Source: Syntrophorhabdaceae bacterium (GTDB taxonomy: Bacteria > Desulfobacterota > Syntrophorhabdia > Syntrophorhabdales > Syntrophorhabdaceae). Taken from it: DNA of 50,846 nt. The position numbers were made by a program, and so were the translations under genes. The notes beneath the pieces are model-generated. The model worked only from the letters and a program-made list of their open reading frames with translations. It searched no databases and was not told the origin of the DNA. The stretch is taken from positions 1 through 50,846 of the forward strand of contig DATKMQ010000152.1 of NCBI GenBank assembly GCA_035541755.1. The letters run 5' to 3'. Positions 16,995 through 24,203 of the stretch are shown piece by piece (within the stretch, counting starts at the first letter, position 1; the number at the start of each line of letters is the position of its first letter).

Positions 16995-18134
16995 ATGGTT
17001 TACCTTGACAATGCTGCCACGTCTTTTCCCAAACCCCAGGAGACTATTACTGCACTTGACAATTTCGTACAGCATGTGGGGGGCAACCCAGGGCGGAGCG
17101 GACATGCACTGTCGCTCGACGCGGCGCGTATCATTTTTGAGGCAAGAGAAAAGCTGACACATTTCATCGGGGGGGACAGTTCAGAGCGACTCATATTCAC
17201 ACACAATGGCACCGAGTCGCTCAACCTGGCCATCCTGGGTCTTCTGAGGCAAGGCGACCACGTGGTTACCACCTCCATGGAGCACAACTCGGTCATGCGA
17301 CCGCTTAGCTTCCTCGAAAAAGAACGCCGGGTGGAGGTGTCCATGGCCAGGTGTTCTCCAGAGGGCATTCTCGACGTGGATCACATGAAATCGCTCATCA
17401 AGAGCAACACCAGGGCGGTCATTCTCATTCACGGATCAAACGTTGTAGGGACAGTACAGCCGGTGCAAGAGGTAAGGGCGGCAATAGGAGACGTGCCTCT
17501 TATCGTCGACGCCTGTCAGACTATCGGCTGCCACCCCATCGATGTGGAGAAAGACGGCATCGATATACTCTGTTTTTCCTGTCATAAGTCGCTCTTTGCG
17601 ATTCAGGGCATGGGCGCTCTCTACATGAAAAGACCGTTTGACCTGACCCCGCTCAGGTTCGGCGGGACGGGCAGCAAATCCGAATCCATCGAGCAGCCCC
17701 TGGTACTGCCTGATCGATATGAGAGCGGCACTCCCAACACGCCTGGCATAGCCTCACTGTTAGGAGGCCTCACGTTCATAGAGAAGACCGGACCTGGCAG
17801 GATTATTGAGAGGGAGAGCAATCTCCGTGAAATGATCGTAAAAGGACTCTCTGAAATCGAATCGGTTATCCTCTACGGGCCAAAAGATGCTACCTCGGTC
17901 TCTTTTTCCCCCGCAGTCTCCTTCAATGTGGCCAATTATCTGCCATCAGAGATCGGTTATATCCTGAATAAGGAGCAGATTTTTGCCCGGGTCGGGCTCC
18001 AGTGCGCGCCTATGACGCACAGGACAATCGGCACTTTCCCTCACGGGACCGTAAGAGTGTCGCCCGGGTATTTTACGTCTGATCAAGAGATCGAATTTTT
18101 TCTGGAGGTAGTAAGACGCATTGGTAGGGCGTAA
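16995..18134 (+). CDS. Class V aminotransferase, cysteine desulfurase / selenocysteine lyase-like
   Basis: The protein has 379 residues. It opens MVYLDNAATSFPKPQ, has THNGTESLNLAI and VDACQTIGCHPIDV, and binds PLP through the Lys in FSCHKSLF near residue 197. The active-site Cys lies in GLQCAPMTHRTIGTFPHG near the C-terminus, followed by VRVSPGYF. It belongs to the short desulfurase-like subfamily often paired with yedF rather than the housekeeping IscS/SufS lines. It should generate persulfide or selenide from cysteine or selenocysteine for YedF and the DUF3343 protein encoded next to it. The next gene starts within its last 14 bases. Confidence 0.9.
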   Translation: MVYLDNAATSFPKPQETITALDNFVQHVGGNPGRSGHALSLDAARIIFEAREKLTHFIGGDSSERLIFTHNGTESLNLAILGLLRQGDHVVTTSMEHNSVMRPLSFLEKERRVEVSMARCSPEGILDVDHMKSLIKSNTRAVILIHGSNVVGTVQPVQEVRAAIGDVPLIVDACQTIGCHPIDVEKDGIDILCFSCHKSLFAIQGMGALYMKRPFDLTPLRFGGTGSKSESIEQPLVLPDRYESGTPNTPGIASLLGGLTFIEKTGPGRIIERESNLREMIVKGLSEIESVILYGPKDATSVSFSPAVSFNVANYLPSEIGYILNKEQIFARVGLQCAPMTHRTIGTFPHGTVRVSPGYFTSDQEIEFFLEVVRRIGRA

Positions 18135-18372
18135 CACATATTTCCTCTTATTCCACACAATCCACGACGTGCTCAGGGTGGAGAAGATTCTCAAAAAACA
18201 AGGAAAGACATATGAGCTCGTGCCCGTTCCGAGGAATTTGAGTTCCGACTGCGGCATGTGTATACAGCTTGGCGGTGACGTGAATGATGTCAAGGAGTCT
18301 ATGAAAGGTATTGAAATCCATAAGTGTTTCTTCTTTGATGGAAACACCTATGTGGACATCACTCCATCTTAG
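18121..18372 (+). CDS. DUF3343 putative Se/S carrier protein
   Basis: The protein has 83 residues and starts at a TTG (18121) inside the end of the desulfurase gene; GGAGGT at 18104-18109 supports it with 11-base spacing. It opens TYFLLFHTIHDVLRVEKILKK and has VPVPRNLSSDCGMCIQLGG, the DUF3343 signature around a conserved Cys. An extra Cys three residues on makes CGMC, a CxxC that I would not expect in most members. Neighbouring yedF and desulfurase genes support a role as a selenium or sulfur carrier, which is context-based inference; the family has no established biochemistry that I know. Confidence 0.85.
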   Translation: MVGRNTYFLLFHTIHDVLRVEKILKKQGKTYELVPVPRNLSSDCGMCIQLGGDVNDVKESMKGIEIHKCFFFDGNTYVDITPS

Positions 18373-18385
18373 CAAATCTGATGAC

Positions 18386-18635
18386 ATGGAAGTAGAGATA
18401 AGGCTTTTTGCCGCGTTCAGGGTTTCCTCGCCTTAGCGACGGCCGGTTCTTCCTTGAAAGGCTGTACCTCGTCGAGGTATGACGGTTCACGTCCTGCTCA
18501 AGGAACTTGATCTCCGAAAATGGGTCGACAAGATCGTAACCGTAAACGACGCTTATGTTCCTTTTGACACGTACTCTGCGAGGTGGCGTCGTGAGTATCT
18601 CCCCACTCGTGCCGGCAGTTGATATGCCCCTATAA
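18386..18635 (+). pseudogene. Decayed MoaD/ThiS-like sulfur-carrier gene
   Basis: Reading all three forward frames gives pieces that join into a ubiquitin-like sulfur carrier. Frame one gives MEVEIRLFAAFR from 18386 and then stops. Another gives GRFFLERLYLVEV. The first frame resumes with GMTVHVLLKELDLRKWVDK and IVTVNDAYVPFDT. A shifted frame then ends LRGGVVSISPLV before TAA at 18635. The order matches beta-grasp MoaD/ThiS proteins, but the terminal Gly-Gly is not seen and at least three frame changes or stops are needed. It directly follows the yedF-desulfurase-DUF3343 genes. Sequencing error is possible, though neighbours are intact. Confidence 0.45.
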
Positions 18636-18660
18636 CCGTTGGGTGAGAGCTGTCTCCTGC

Positions 18661-18689
18661 TTGACAAAACGACACATAGTGAAAATATT
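18661..18689 (+). promoter_or_regulatory. Putative promoter of the tandem Hsp20 operon
   Basis: TTGACA at 18661-18666 with AATATT at 18684-18689 at 17-base spacing lies about 50 bases before the first ATG. It resembles a housekeeping promoter rather than a sigma-32 one. Confidence 0.45.
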
Positions 18690-18737
18690 CTTTTGTAAGG
18701 ATTGAAGAAAAGATAGTTGGAAAGGAGGTGTTACGCT

Positions 18738-19184
18738 ATGTTGTGGACAGAAGGTTTTGGAACATTTGGTCAAGGTCTTGATCCGTGGTTTGAGTTTCGA
18801 AGGATCGAAAACGAGATGAACCGGATCCTGTCCAGATACGCATCGCCTTCAAGCGGTGAATTCCCGGCGGTTAATATCTGGGCGGGGGAAGACTTGGCCG
18901 TCGTGACCACGGAAATACCCGGTATTGACGCAAAGACCATGGAGATATCGGTCACGGGAAAGACATTGTCTTTACGGGGGTCACGCGAACCTGAGGAATC
19001 CAAAGAGGGCGAGTCGTATCATCGCAGGGAACGCTGGTACGGTCAGTTCACCAAAACATTGGAACTTCCCTTTACTGTTGAGGGCGACAAAGTCGAGGCG
19101 CGGTTTTCCAAAGGCGTGCTCACAATCAGGCTCCCCAGGGCCGAGGCAGAAAAACCCAAGAAGATCAATGTAAAGTCGGCGTAA
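18738..19184 (+). CDS. Small heat shock protein, Hsp20 family (first of tandem three)
   Basis: The chosen ATG at 18738 has a perfect AAAGGAGGTG at 18721-18730, giving 148 residues. The N-terminal arm MLWTEGFGTFGQGLDPWFEF is followed by RRIENEMNRILSRY and an alpha-crystallin domain from about residue 44 (FPAVNIWAGEDLAVVTTEIPG) to 140 with KGVLTIRLPRAEA. It is a cytoplasmic holdase by family. It leads a three-gene Hsp20 run with 17 and 29 base gaps. The three copies differ clearly from one another, so they are old paralogs and not recent duplicates. Confidence 0.95.
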   Translation: MLWTEGFGTFGQGLDPWFEFRRIENEMNRILSRYASPSSGEFPAVNIWAGEDLAVVTTEIPGIDAKTMEISVTGKTLSLRGSREPEESKEGESYHRRERWYGQFTKTLELPFTVEGDKVEARFSKGVLTIRLPRAEAEKPKKINVKSA

Positions 19185-19201
19185 ATCGGAGGAGGTGGCA
19201 T

Positions 19202-19606
19202 ATGGCCGAGAAAGACAAGGTACAAAAGAGTGAATCCGAGGGGTTAGAAAAGGTCGAGCGGACACGTGCGGTGAGGGTATTCAATCCGGACGTTGACATC
19301 ATAGAACGAAAGAGTGACATCGTAGTCATTGCTGACATGCCAGGAATAGACGAAGGTTCCATCGATCTTACCCTTGAGAACAACGTTTTAAGCATATATG
19401 GGAGGGTAGACTGGGAAGTGCCCGGGGATTTGAGGCTGGTCAGGGCGGAGTACAATCTCGGTGACTACCAAAGAACATTCACGCTTTCCGGTGATATTGA
19501 CAAAGGCAAGATAGAGGCCGTGGTGACTAACGGAGTATTGAAAATCACGCTGCCCAAGGCAGAAGCGGCAAAGACAAAGAAAATCCCGGTAAAAGCCGCT
19601 GCATAA
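19202..19606 (+). CDS. Small heat shock protein, Hsp20 family (second of tandem three)
   Basis: The protein has 134 residues, with GGAGGAGG just before the ATG. Its N-terminal arm is short, charged and hydrophilic (MAEKDKVQKSESEGLEKVER) rather than aromatic as in the two flanking paralogs. The alpha-crystallin domain starts near residue 28 (FNPDVDIIERKSDIVVIADM) and ends with NGVLKITLPKAEA. The domain carries DWEVPGDLRLVRAEYNLGDY in place of the usual charged loop, seen in a distinct Hsp20 subgroup. A shorter arm suggests smaller or mixed oligomers with the neighbours, which is inference. Confidence 0.93.
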   Translation: MAEKDKVQKSESEGLEKVERTRAVRVFNPDVDIIERKSDIVVIADMPGIDEGSIDLTLENNVLSIYGRVDWEVPGDLRLVRAEYNLGDYQRTFTLSGDIDKGKIEAVVTNGVLKITLPKAEAAKTKKIPVKAAA

Positions 19607-19635
19607 GGACAACAAAGATCAACGGAGGTGTTATC

Positions 19636-20133
19636 ATGGCAGCAAGGGCTATTACTCAAAGCGGTAAAGCCGGTAAGACCGTACCGGCCCGTTTGGAAGA
19701 TTGGAACCCGTTTCTCGCATTGAGAAATGAGATGGATAAGCTTCTTGATAACTTTTTAGGAGTTGAGGAGTCAGAGCCCATAGCGAGATTCTCCGGTATC
19801 TTCCAACCGAAGATCGACGTGGTGGACGCCGACAAAGAGATCAGAGTTTCAGCTGAGATTCCCGGCATTGAAGAAAAGGATATTGACCTTTCTCTCACCA
19901 AGGATTCTCTCACTATTAGGGGCGAAAAGAAAGAGGAGAAAGAAGAAAAAGGCAAAGACTATCACAGGATGGAGCGGGCTTACGGTTCGTTTAGCAGAAC
20001 CATACCTTTGCCCATAGAGGTAAATACGGACAAGGTGGAAGCAACCTACAACAAAGGTGTACTGACCATCGTGCTCCCGAAGACGGACAAAGCGGTTAAA
20101 GAGACTAAGAGGATTCCCATCAAGGCACTATAA
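19636..20133 (+). CDS. Small heat shock protein, Hsp20 family (third of tandem three)
   Basis: The protein has 165 residues with ACGGAGGTG before the ATG. The arm contains DWNPFLALRNEMDKLLDNFL, followed by an alpha-crystallin domain from about residue 54 (FQPKIDVVDADKEIRVSAEI) to 157 with NKGVLTIVLPK. The loop at residues 100-110 is unusually rich in Lys and Glu. It closes the Hsp20 run, and a branched stem-loop follows before the convergent DUF362 gene. Its layout is the most typical class A-like arrangement of the four copies. Confidence 0.95.
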   Translation: MAARAITQSGKAGKTVPARLEDWNPFLALRNEMDKLLDNFLGVEESEPIARFSGIFQPKIDVVDADKEIRVSAEIPGIEEKDIDLSLTKDSLTIRGEKKEEKEEKGKDYHRMERAYGSFSRTIPLPIEVNTDKVEATYNKGVLTIVLPKTDKAVKETKRIPIKAL

Positions 20134-20171
20134 GAAAGCGGGGTGTATGAGCCCCCGGCGGTAACGTCGGC

Positions 20172-20228
20172 AAACCGGCTGTCTCTGAGTCAAGCCCGAA
20201 ACAAGCCGGGCACACGAACAGCCGGTTT
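20172..20228 (+). terminator. Branched stem-loop after the Hsp20 operon, possible terminator
   Basis: AAACCGGCTGT at 20172-20182 pairs with ACAGCCGGTTT at 20218-20228 (11 bp). The 35-base interior holds its own GCCCG/CGGGC hairpin at 20194-20211. It is followed by CTTATA, a poor U-tract, and touches the end of the convergent minus-strand operon. Confidence 0.5.
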
Positions 20229-20229
20229 C

Positions 20230-21318
20230 TTATACCTTAACTGCGCCCTCGGGGCACATTTCCTGACAGCAGTAGCAGCGTATGCACCGGTGATAGTCGA
20301 AGATCGGTTCCTTTGCATCAGGCCTTGTTAAGAGCGCATGGGCCGGACAGACCCGGACACAGATCATGCAGGCCTTGCAGAGTTTACTGTCTAGCCTGGG
20401 TTTCTTAAGGAAGATGTCTTTTAAGACCCGCCGTGCGAGTGTGGGCAGGTTAAAGTCCGTGTTCATGGTCTTCGGCATCTTAAAGTCACGCAAAGCAGGC
20501 GCCTGGCCGGTAATCCGGTAATCAGGTATCAGATTGTGGGTCCTCGCGAGATAGGTGGTGGGTGTGGGATAAGTAAGCGGGAGTATGTTCTCGATCGATT
20601 CGTCCAGGGCAAACGCGTCTTTACTCATAGCAAGCATTCCGAGCTTTCTCGGCCTGCCGCTCGAAGGACCGTCCCCGTCCATACCGAGAATGCCGTCGAG
20701 AACGGTTATAGAAGGTTTCACTAGTCGGTGGATATCTATAAGGATTGAGGCAAAAAGAGCCCTGTCCTGACCTGCCCTGAGATGCCATTTGGCTTTCTCA
20801 TAAGCATGGATGAAGCCGAAGGTGTTTTTCACGCCCAGGGTAAGCCCCATCATGGTGTGGGTTTTAAGCTTAGGGAGGTTGACCACCATGTCAAAGTCTT
20901 GAGGGTCCTGGCCGAACAGAAACCTCCTATATGGAGAGATGCCATTTAATGATTCTTTAATAATATTATTGTTGAATGCAGCAATACCTAATCCAAGATA
21001 TCTAATTACATTCATAACTCCTGAAGAACCAAGCACCTTAGCCTGCGATCCATAGCCGGGACTGTCGCCTACAAAGACATGGCAAAGATGATCTTTCAAC
21101 AATTCGGCGATTGCCCGTACAATCGCTGGATGGGTGGTAACGGCTTTCTCCGGCGTTTTGGCAGACAAAAGATTTGGTTTAAGAAGTACGCGAGCGTCGT
21201 GGGGATCCCATCCTATTTCTTGAAAACTTGCGTTTAGAATCCCCTTGAGCGCTTCTATATCATCGTAAGAATCACATGGGGTTATTGCTACGGTTTCCAA
21301 CCGATCGCCCCTTCTCAA
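20230..21318 (-). CDS. DUF362 domain protein with C-terminal 2[4Fe-4S] ferredoxin
   Basis: The protein has up to 362 residues. The DUF362 part (about 1-290) includes LLKPNLLSAKTPEKAVTTHP, FVGDSPGYGS and NLPKLKTHTMMGLTLGVKN. The C-terminal 55 residues hold CKACMICVRVCP and CIRCYCCQEMCP, two 4Fe-4S binding motifs. Proteins of this layout are common in anaerobes; their reaction is unknown. The start is uncertain: a TTG at 21318 lies inside the preceding lipoprotein gene, and a TTG at 21300 (ahead of ETVAITP) also fits. It is the last gene of the argS-lepB operon and converges on the Hsp20 run. Bases about 20940-21020 are visibly AT-rich against the surroundings. Confidence 0.88.
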   Translation of the reverse strand: MRRGDRLETVAITPCDSYDDIEALKGILNASFQEIGWDPHDARVLLKPNLLSAKTPEKAVTTHPAIVRAIAELLKDHLCHVFVGDSPGYGSQAKVLGSSGVMNVIRYLGLGIAAFNNNIIKESLNGISPYRRFLFGQDPQDFDMVVNLPKLKTHTMMGLTLGVKNTFGFIHAYEKAKWHLRAGQDRALFASILIDIHRLVKPSITVLDGILGMDGDGPSSGRPRKLGMLAMSKDAFALDESIENILPLTYPTPTTYLARTHNLIPDYRITGQAPALRDFKMPKTMNTDFNLPTLARRVLKDIFLKKPRLDSKLCKACMICVRVCPAHALLTRPDAKEPIFDYHRCIRCYCCQEMCPEGAVKV

Positions 21319-21835
21319 AGTTGGCTTCCAAAAACTTGATCACGATATTACCTTGAGTGCTTATCCAACGAATTGTGGGTTCCGGGCGGTCAAGCTCGTA
21401 GAGAACCCTGTAGTAGGTCCTCTGGATGAACGATGTCCCTGTGCTGTCTTGCTGCATGTTCCCCCGTAAGGTAATATCATTAATAAAATCATCAACAGAT
21501 ATGTGAAACATATCCCAAAACCGTTCTTCGTCCTGCACGTCCTCAGTGCCTGTCTTCATGGAAAACTGACCATCCTGTTTGGCGATGGACACGATGGTGT
21601 CCCCGAAGGGCCCGTAAACCTCCGCCTTAAACGTTTGGGGATAGTCAAGTTTCAAAGACATTTCACCTGAATACCGAAAATCTCTGGAGGAGACCGTAAG
21701 TTCGCACACTGCATCCATGTAATCGATGGTAGAAGGCCAGAGGATGTGTGCCGTCCTGCTTTGAAACAAGGCGCATCCGTGTAGAAAGACAGTAAGGAAA
21801 ATAAGGAGAAGGCGGAAGGCTAGGGCCCGCTTCAC
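21272..21835 (-). CDS. Predicted lipoprotein, LolB-like fold tentative
   Basis: The protein has 187 residues. Residues 1-20 are a lipoprotein signal ending LHGC, so Cys21 would be the lipidated residue. The rest alternates strands (SGEMSLKLDYPQTFKAEVYG, PFGDTIVSIAKQDGQFSM) in a manner like LolB or DUF4292 outer-membrane lipoproteins, which is a tentative reading. The ATG overlaps the stop of the upstream TPR gene as ATGA, indicating translational coupling, and its own end overlaps the DUF362 gene by up to 47 bases. It probably sits on the inner face of the outer membrane or in the periplasm. Confidence 0.7.
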   Translation of the reverse strand: MKRALAFRLLLIFLTVFLHGCALFQSRTAHILWPSTIDYMDAVCELTVSSRDFRYSGEMSLKLDYPQTFKAEVYGPFGDTIVSIAKQDGQFSMKTGTEDVQDEERFWDMFHISVDDFINDITLRGNMQQDSTGTSFIQRTYYRVLYELDRPEPTIRWISTQGNIVIKFLEANFEKGRSVGNRSNNPM

Positions 21836-23532
21836 CGTTTTATCTCGGTGATCGCTTTTATCTTTTCCTGAACGAGCTTTTTCTTGTTTTCGTCCTTTTC
21901 GAGGTCTACCGATTTCTTGTAGTACGTGAGGGCATGATTATATTCGTTCATGGCTCTGTAGACGTCGCCCACATGTTCGGCAATCGTGGGATCGTCCGGC
22001 AGGAGCTGATTGGCCCGTAAAATCTCACCGAGAGCCTCATGGTAATTGCCCTTTTTGTAATGCACCCATCCGAGGCTGTCCAGTATATACCCGTCGTCGG
22101 GTCTTTTTGCCAAAGCCTTTTTGATCATGGTCTCGGCTTCGTCCAGTTTGATCCCTTTCTCCGCCAACGAGTAGCCTATGAAATTGAGGGCATTCGTGTA
22201 TTCCGAGTCTGTCTTTAGCACGTCTTCCATGACGGCAAACGCTTTTTCAGAGTCGCCCTTTCTTTCGTAGAGCATTCCCATCTGGTAAAGGGCGTCAACG
22301 TTCTTCGGATCCATTTTAAGAGTTTCCTGCAGTGCTTCTATACCCTTGGTATAATCCATCTTTTCTTCGTAAAGCATGGAAAGAAGGATATAGACTTCAT
22401 TCTTTTGCCTGGAATCGGGCAAGTACCTCTGAAGTGTGGCGATGCCCTCGTCTATCGAACCCGATCTGATATAAATGAAGGTTGCCTGCTTCAGAGCGGT
22501 GACAAATTCCTCCGATTTAGGGTCAATTTTGAGGAATTCTTCGAGCGCCTTCTTTTGGTCGCCTTTCTCCTTCCAGGACATAGCCAGGTAAAGGCGCACG
22601 GGATTGTTATCGGGTTTCGCGGCAAGGATCAGAGAAAACTCGTTGATCGCGTCATCGAATCGCTCTTCTTCCAGGTAGAGAAGCCCGATCCTCACGCGAA
22701 TGGACACGTTTTCCCGATCCATGTCCGAGAGTTCTTGAAAGGCGTGAATCGCCTTATCGTACTCCTTCTGTTTGATAAATATGTCGGCAATCCGTGACCT
22801 GGCCTGCTTGTTTGCCGGGTCCACAGCCAGAAGGTTCCTGTAGTACCCGAGGGCTTTGTCATAATTGCCTTCGATTTCATAGAGCACACCCATATCAAGA
22901 AGGGCAGCCTCAAAATTTGGTCTTAACTCAAGCACTTTGAGAAGGTACTTCTTGGCCTTCTCATTGTCTTTCAATTCGGCGCTCAGCCTTCCCACATAGT
23001 AAAGCGCGAGGATATTCTCGTCATCATAGGCAAGTATCTTCTCATATATGCCCGCTGCATCGGCATACTTTTTTTCTGAGGCGTATAGGGCGCCGAGATA
23101 CATGTATGCTTCCGTATCTTCTTTGTTGAGCTCGATGCATTTTTCATAAAGAGGCTTGGCTTTGTAGGTTAAGCCCTTCGAGGAATAGATCCCGGCGAGA
23201 AGCATGAGCGAGCTGCGATTAGAAGGATTAAGCTTAAGTGCCTGTTCAAGCAGCTCTTCTGCTTTATCCGGTTCGCCCTTCTTTATATGGAGAAAGGCCA
23301 TATCGGTCCGAATCTCGGAGGACTCCGGGTTGAGCCTTAATGCCTCCTTGTAATGCGTCAGGGCCTCGTCCAAATCCCCTTTTGCTTCGCTTCGATATCC
23401 CTCGAGGTAGGCCGTAATCGACGCAGAATAATCGCTGCCATAGAGGGACAGAGGCGCAATGAGTATGAACAATAAGAAAATGATTCTTCTCATCGGCGAA
23501 CATGTTATCATGGAACAGCCCTGAATATCCAT
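21832..23532 (-). CDS. Exported tetratricopeptide repeat protein
   Basis: The protein has 566 residues with a hydrophobic export signal, RRIIFLLFILIAPLSLYG, at residues 15-32. About fourteen TPR units fill the rest, for example LDEALTHYKEALRLNPESSE and the unit near residue 530 ending YKKSVDLEKDENK. TPR arrays bind protein partners; with the LolB-like lipoprotein gene coupled downstream, an envelope assembly role is plausible but inferred. ATGs at 23511 and 23493 are alternatives; 23532 is kept because TCAGGTGA, which spans the lepB stop, lies a few bases upstream. It contains no enzyme motif. Confidence 0.9.
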   Translation of the reverse strand: MDIQGCSMITCSPMRRIIFLLFILIAPLSLYGSDYSASITAYLEGYRSEAKGDLDEALTHYKEALRLNPESSEIRTDMAFLHIKKGEPDKAEELLEQALKLNPSNRSSLMLLAGIYSSKGLTYKAKPLYEKCIELNKEDTEAYMYLGALYASEKKYADAAGIYEKILAYDDENILALYYVGRLSAELKDNEKAKKYLLKVLELRPNFEAALLDMGVLYEIEGNYDKALGYYRNLLAVDPANKQARSRIADIFIKQKEYDKAIHAFQELSDMDRENVSIRVRIGLLYLEEERFDDAINEFSLILAAKPDNNPVRLYLAMSWKEKGDQKKALEEFLKIDPKSEEFVTALKQATFIYIRSGSIDEGIATLQRYLPDSRQKNEVYILLSMLYEEKMDYTKGIEALQETLKMDPKNVDALYQMGMLYERKGDSEKAFAVMEDVLKTDSEYTNALNFIGYSLAEKGIKLDEAETMIKKALAKRPDDGYILDSLGWVHYKKGNYHEALGEILRANQLLPDDPTIAEHVGDVYRAMNEYNHALTYYKKSVDLEKDENKKKLVQEKIKAITEIKR

Positions 23533-23535
23533 CCG

Positions 23536-24159
23536 TCACCTGATCAACCGCCCGAATCTCGACCAGCGGATGTACTCAAAAGGATCCTTAGTGTCACTAT
23601 TCCAGGAAAAGTAGATGACAAGGGCCCTGCCGACAAGGTTCTCTTTTCTCACGGGCCCCCAGAATCGGCTGTCTGCGCTGTTGTCGCGGTTGTCGCCCAT
23701 TGCAAAGTAGGCATCCTTGGGTACCCTGTAGGGACCATAATTGTCTTTCGGCGCGAACTCCCGCGGAATAGGCGGAGTATCGCGAAAATGTCCCCACGGG
23801 TCAGACATCTTCTGTCCGTTGATGTATACGACCTTATCCCTCACCTCTACAGTCTCGCCCTCCGTTGCTATCACCCTCTTGATGAAATCTATGTTTGTAT
23901 TCTCGGGATACCGGAAGACGATCACATCACCGCGTTTGGGCTGGCCGAGCGTAAACAAAACGTTATCGAAGTACGGTACCTTCACCACATAGCTTAACCG
24001 GTTTACCAGCAAATGATCGCCCACAAGAAGGGTCGGCTCCATTGATCCCGAGGGGATCTTATACGCCTGAATAATGAAGCTTCTTACAAATAGTGCAATC
24101 AGCGCCGCGATAAGTAGCGACTCGATCCATTCTCTCGTCGTGCTCTTTGTCTTTTGCAT
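23536..24159 (-). CDS. lepB: Signal peptidase I
   Basis: The start is the ATG at 24159, with GAGGAA six bases upstream; the longer frame running into argS is rejected. The 207-residue protein has one N-terminal membrane helix (about 12-31), then the catalytic Ser39 in IPSGSMEPTL and general-base Lys94 in NIDFIKRVIATEGE, and the C-terminal box GDNRDNSADSRFWGPV. It cuts signal peptides from proteins exported by Sec or Tat on the outer face of the inner membrane. It has a single membrane helix, compared with two in E. coli LepB. It lies between argS and the TPR gene in one operon. Confidence 0.96.
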   Translation of the reverse strand: MQKTKSTTREWIESLLIAALIALFVRSFIIQAYKIPSGSMEPTLLVGDHLLVNRLSYVVKVPYFDNVLFTLGQPKRGDVIVFRYPENTNIDFIKRVIATEGETVEVRDKVVYINGQKMSDPWGHFRDTPPIPREFAPKDNYGPYRVPKDAYFAMGDNRDNSADSRFWGPVRKENLVGRALVIYFSWNSDTKDPFEYIRWSRFGRLIR

Positions 24160-24203
24160 TTCCGTTCCTCTTCTTCTTGGTCTTTTTCGTGAAAGCGGCT
24201 GAA

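Noticed and set aside
18359-18667. 102-residue minus-strand open frame
   Set aside because: It lies opposite the MoaD-like remnant and has no recognisable family; the plus-strand fragments explain the region better.
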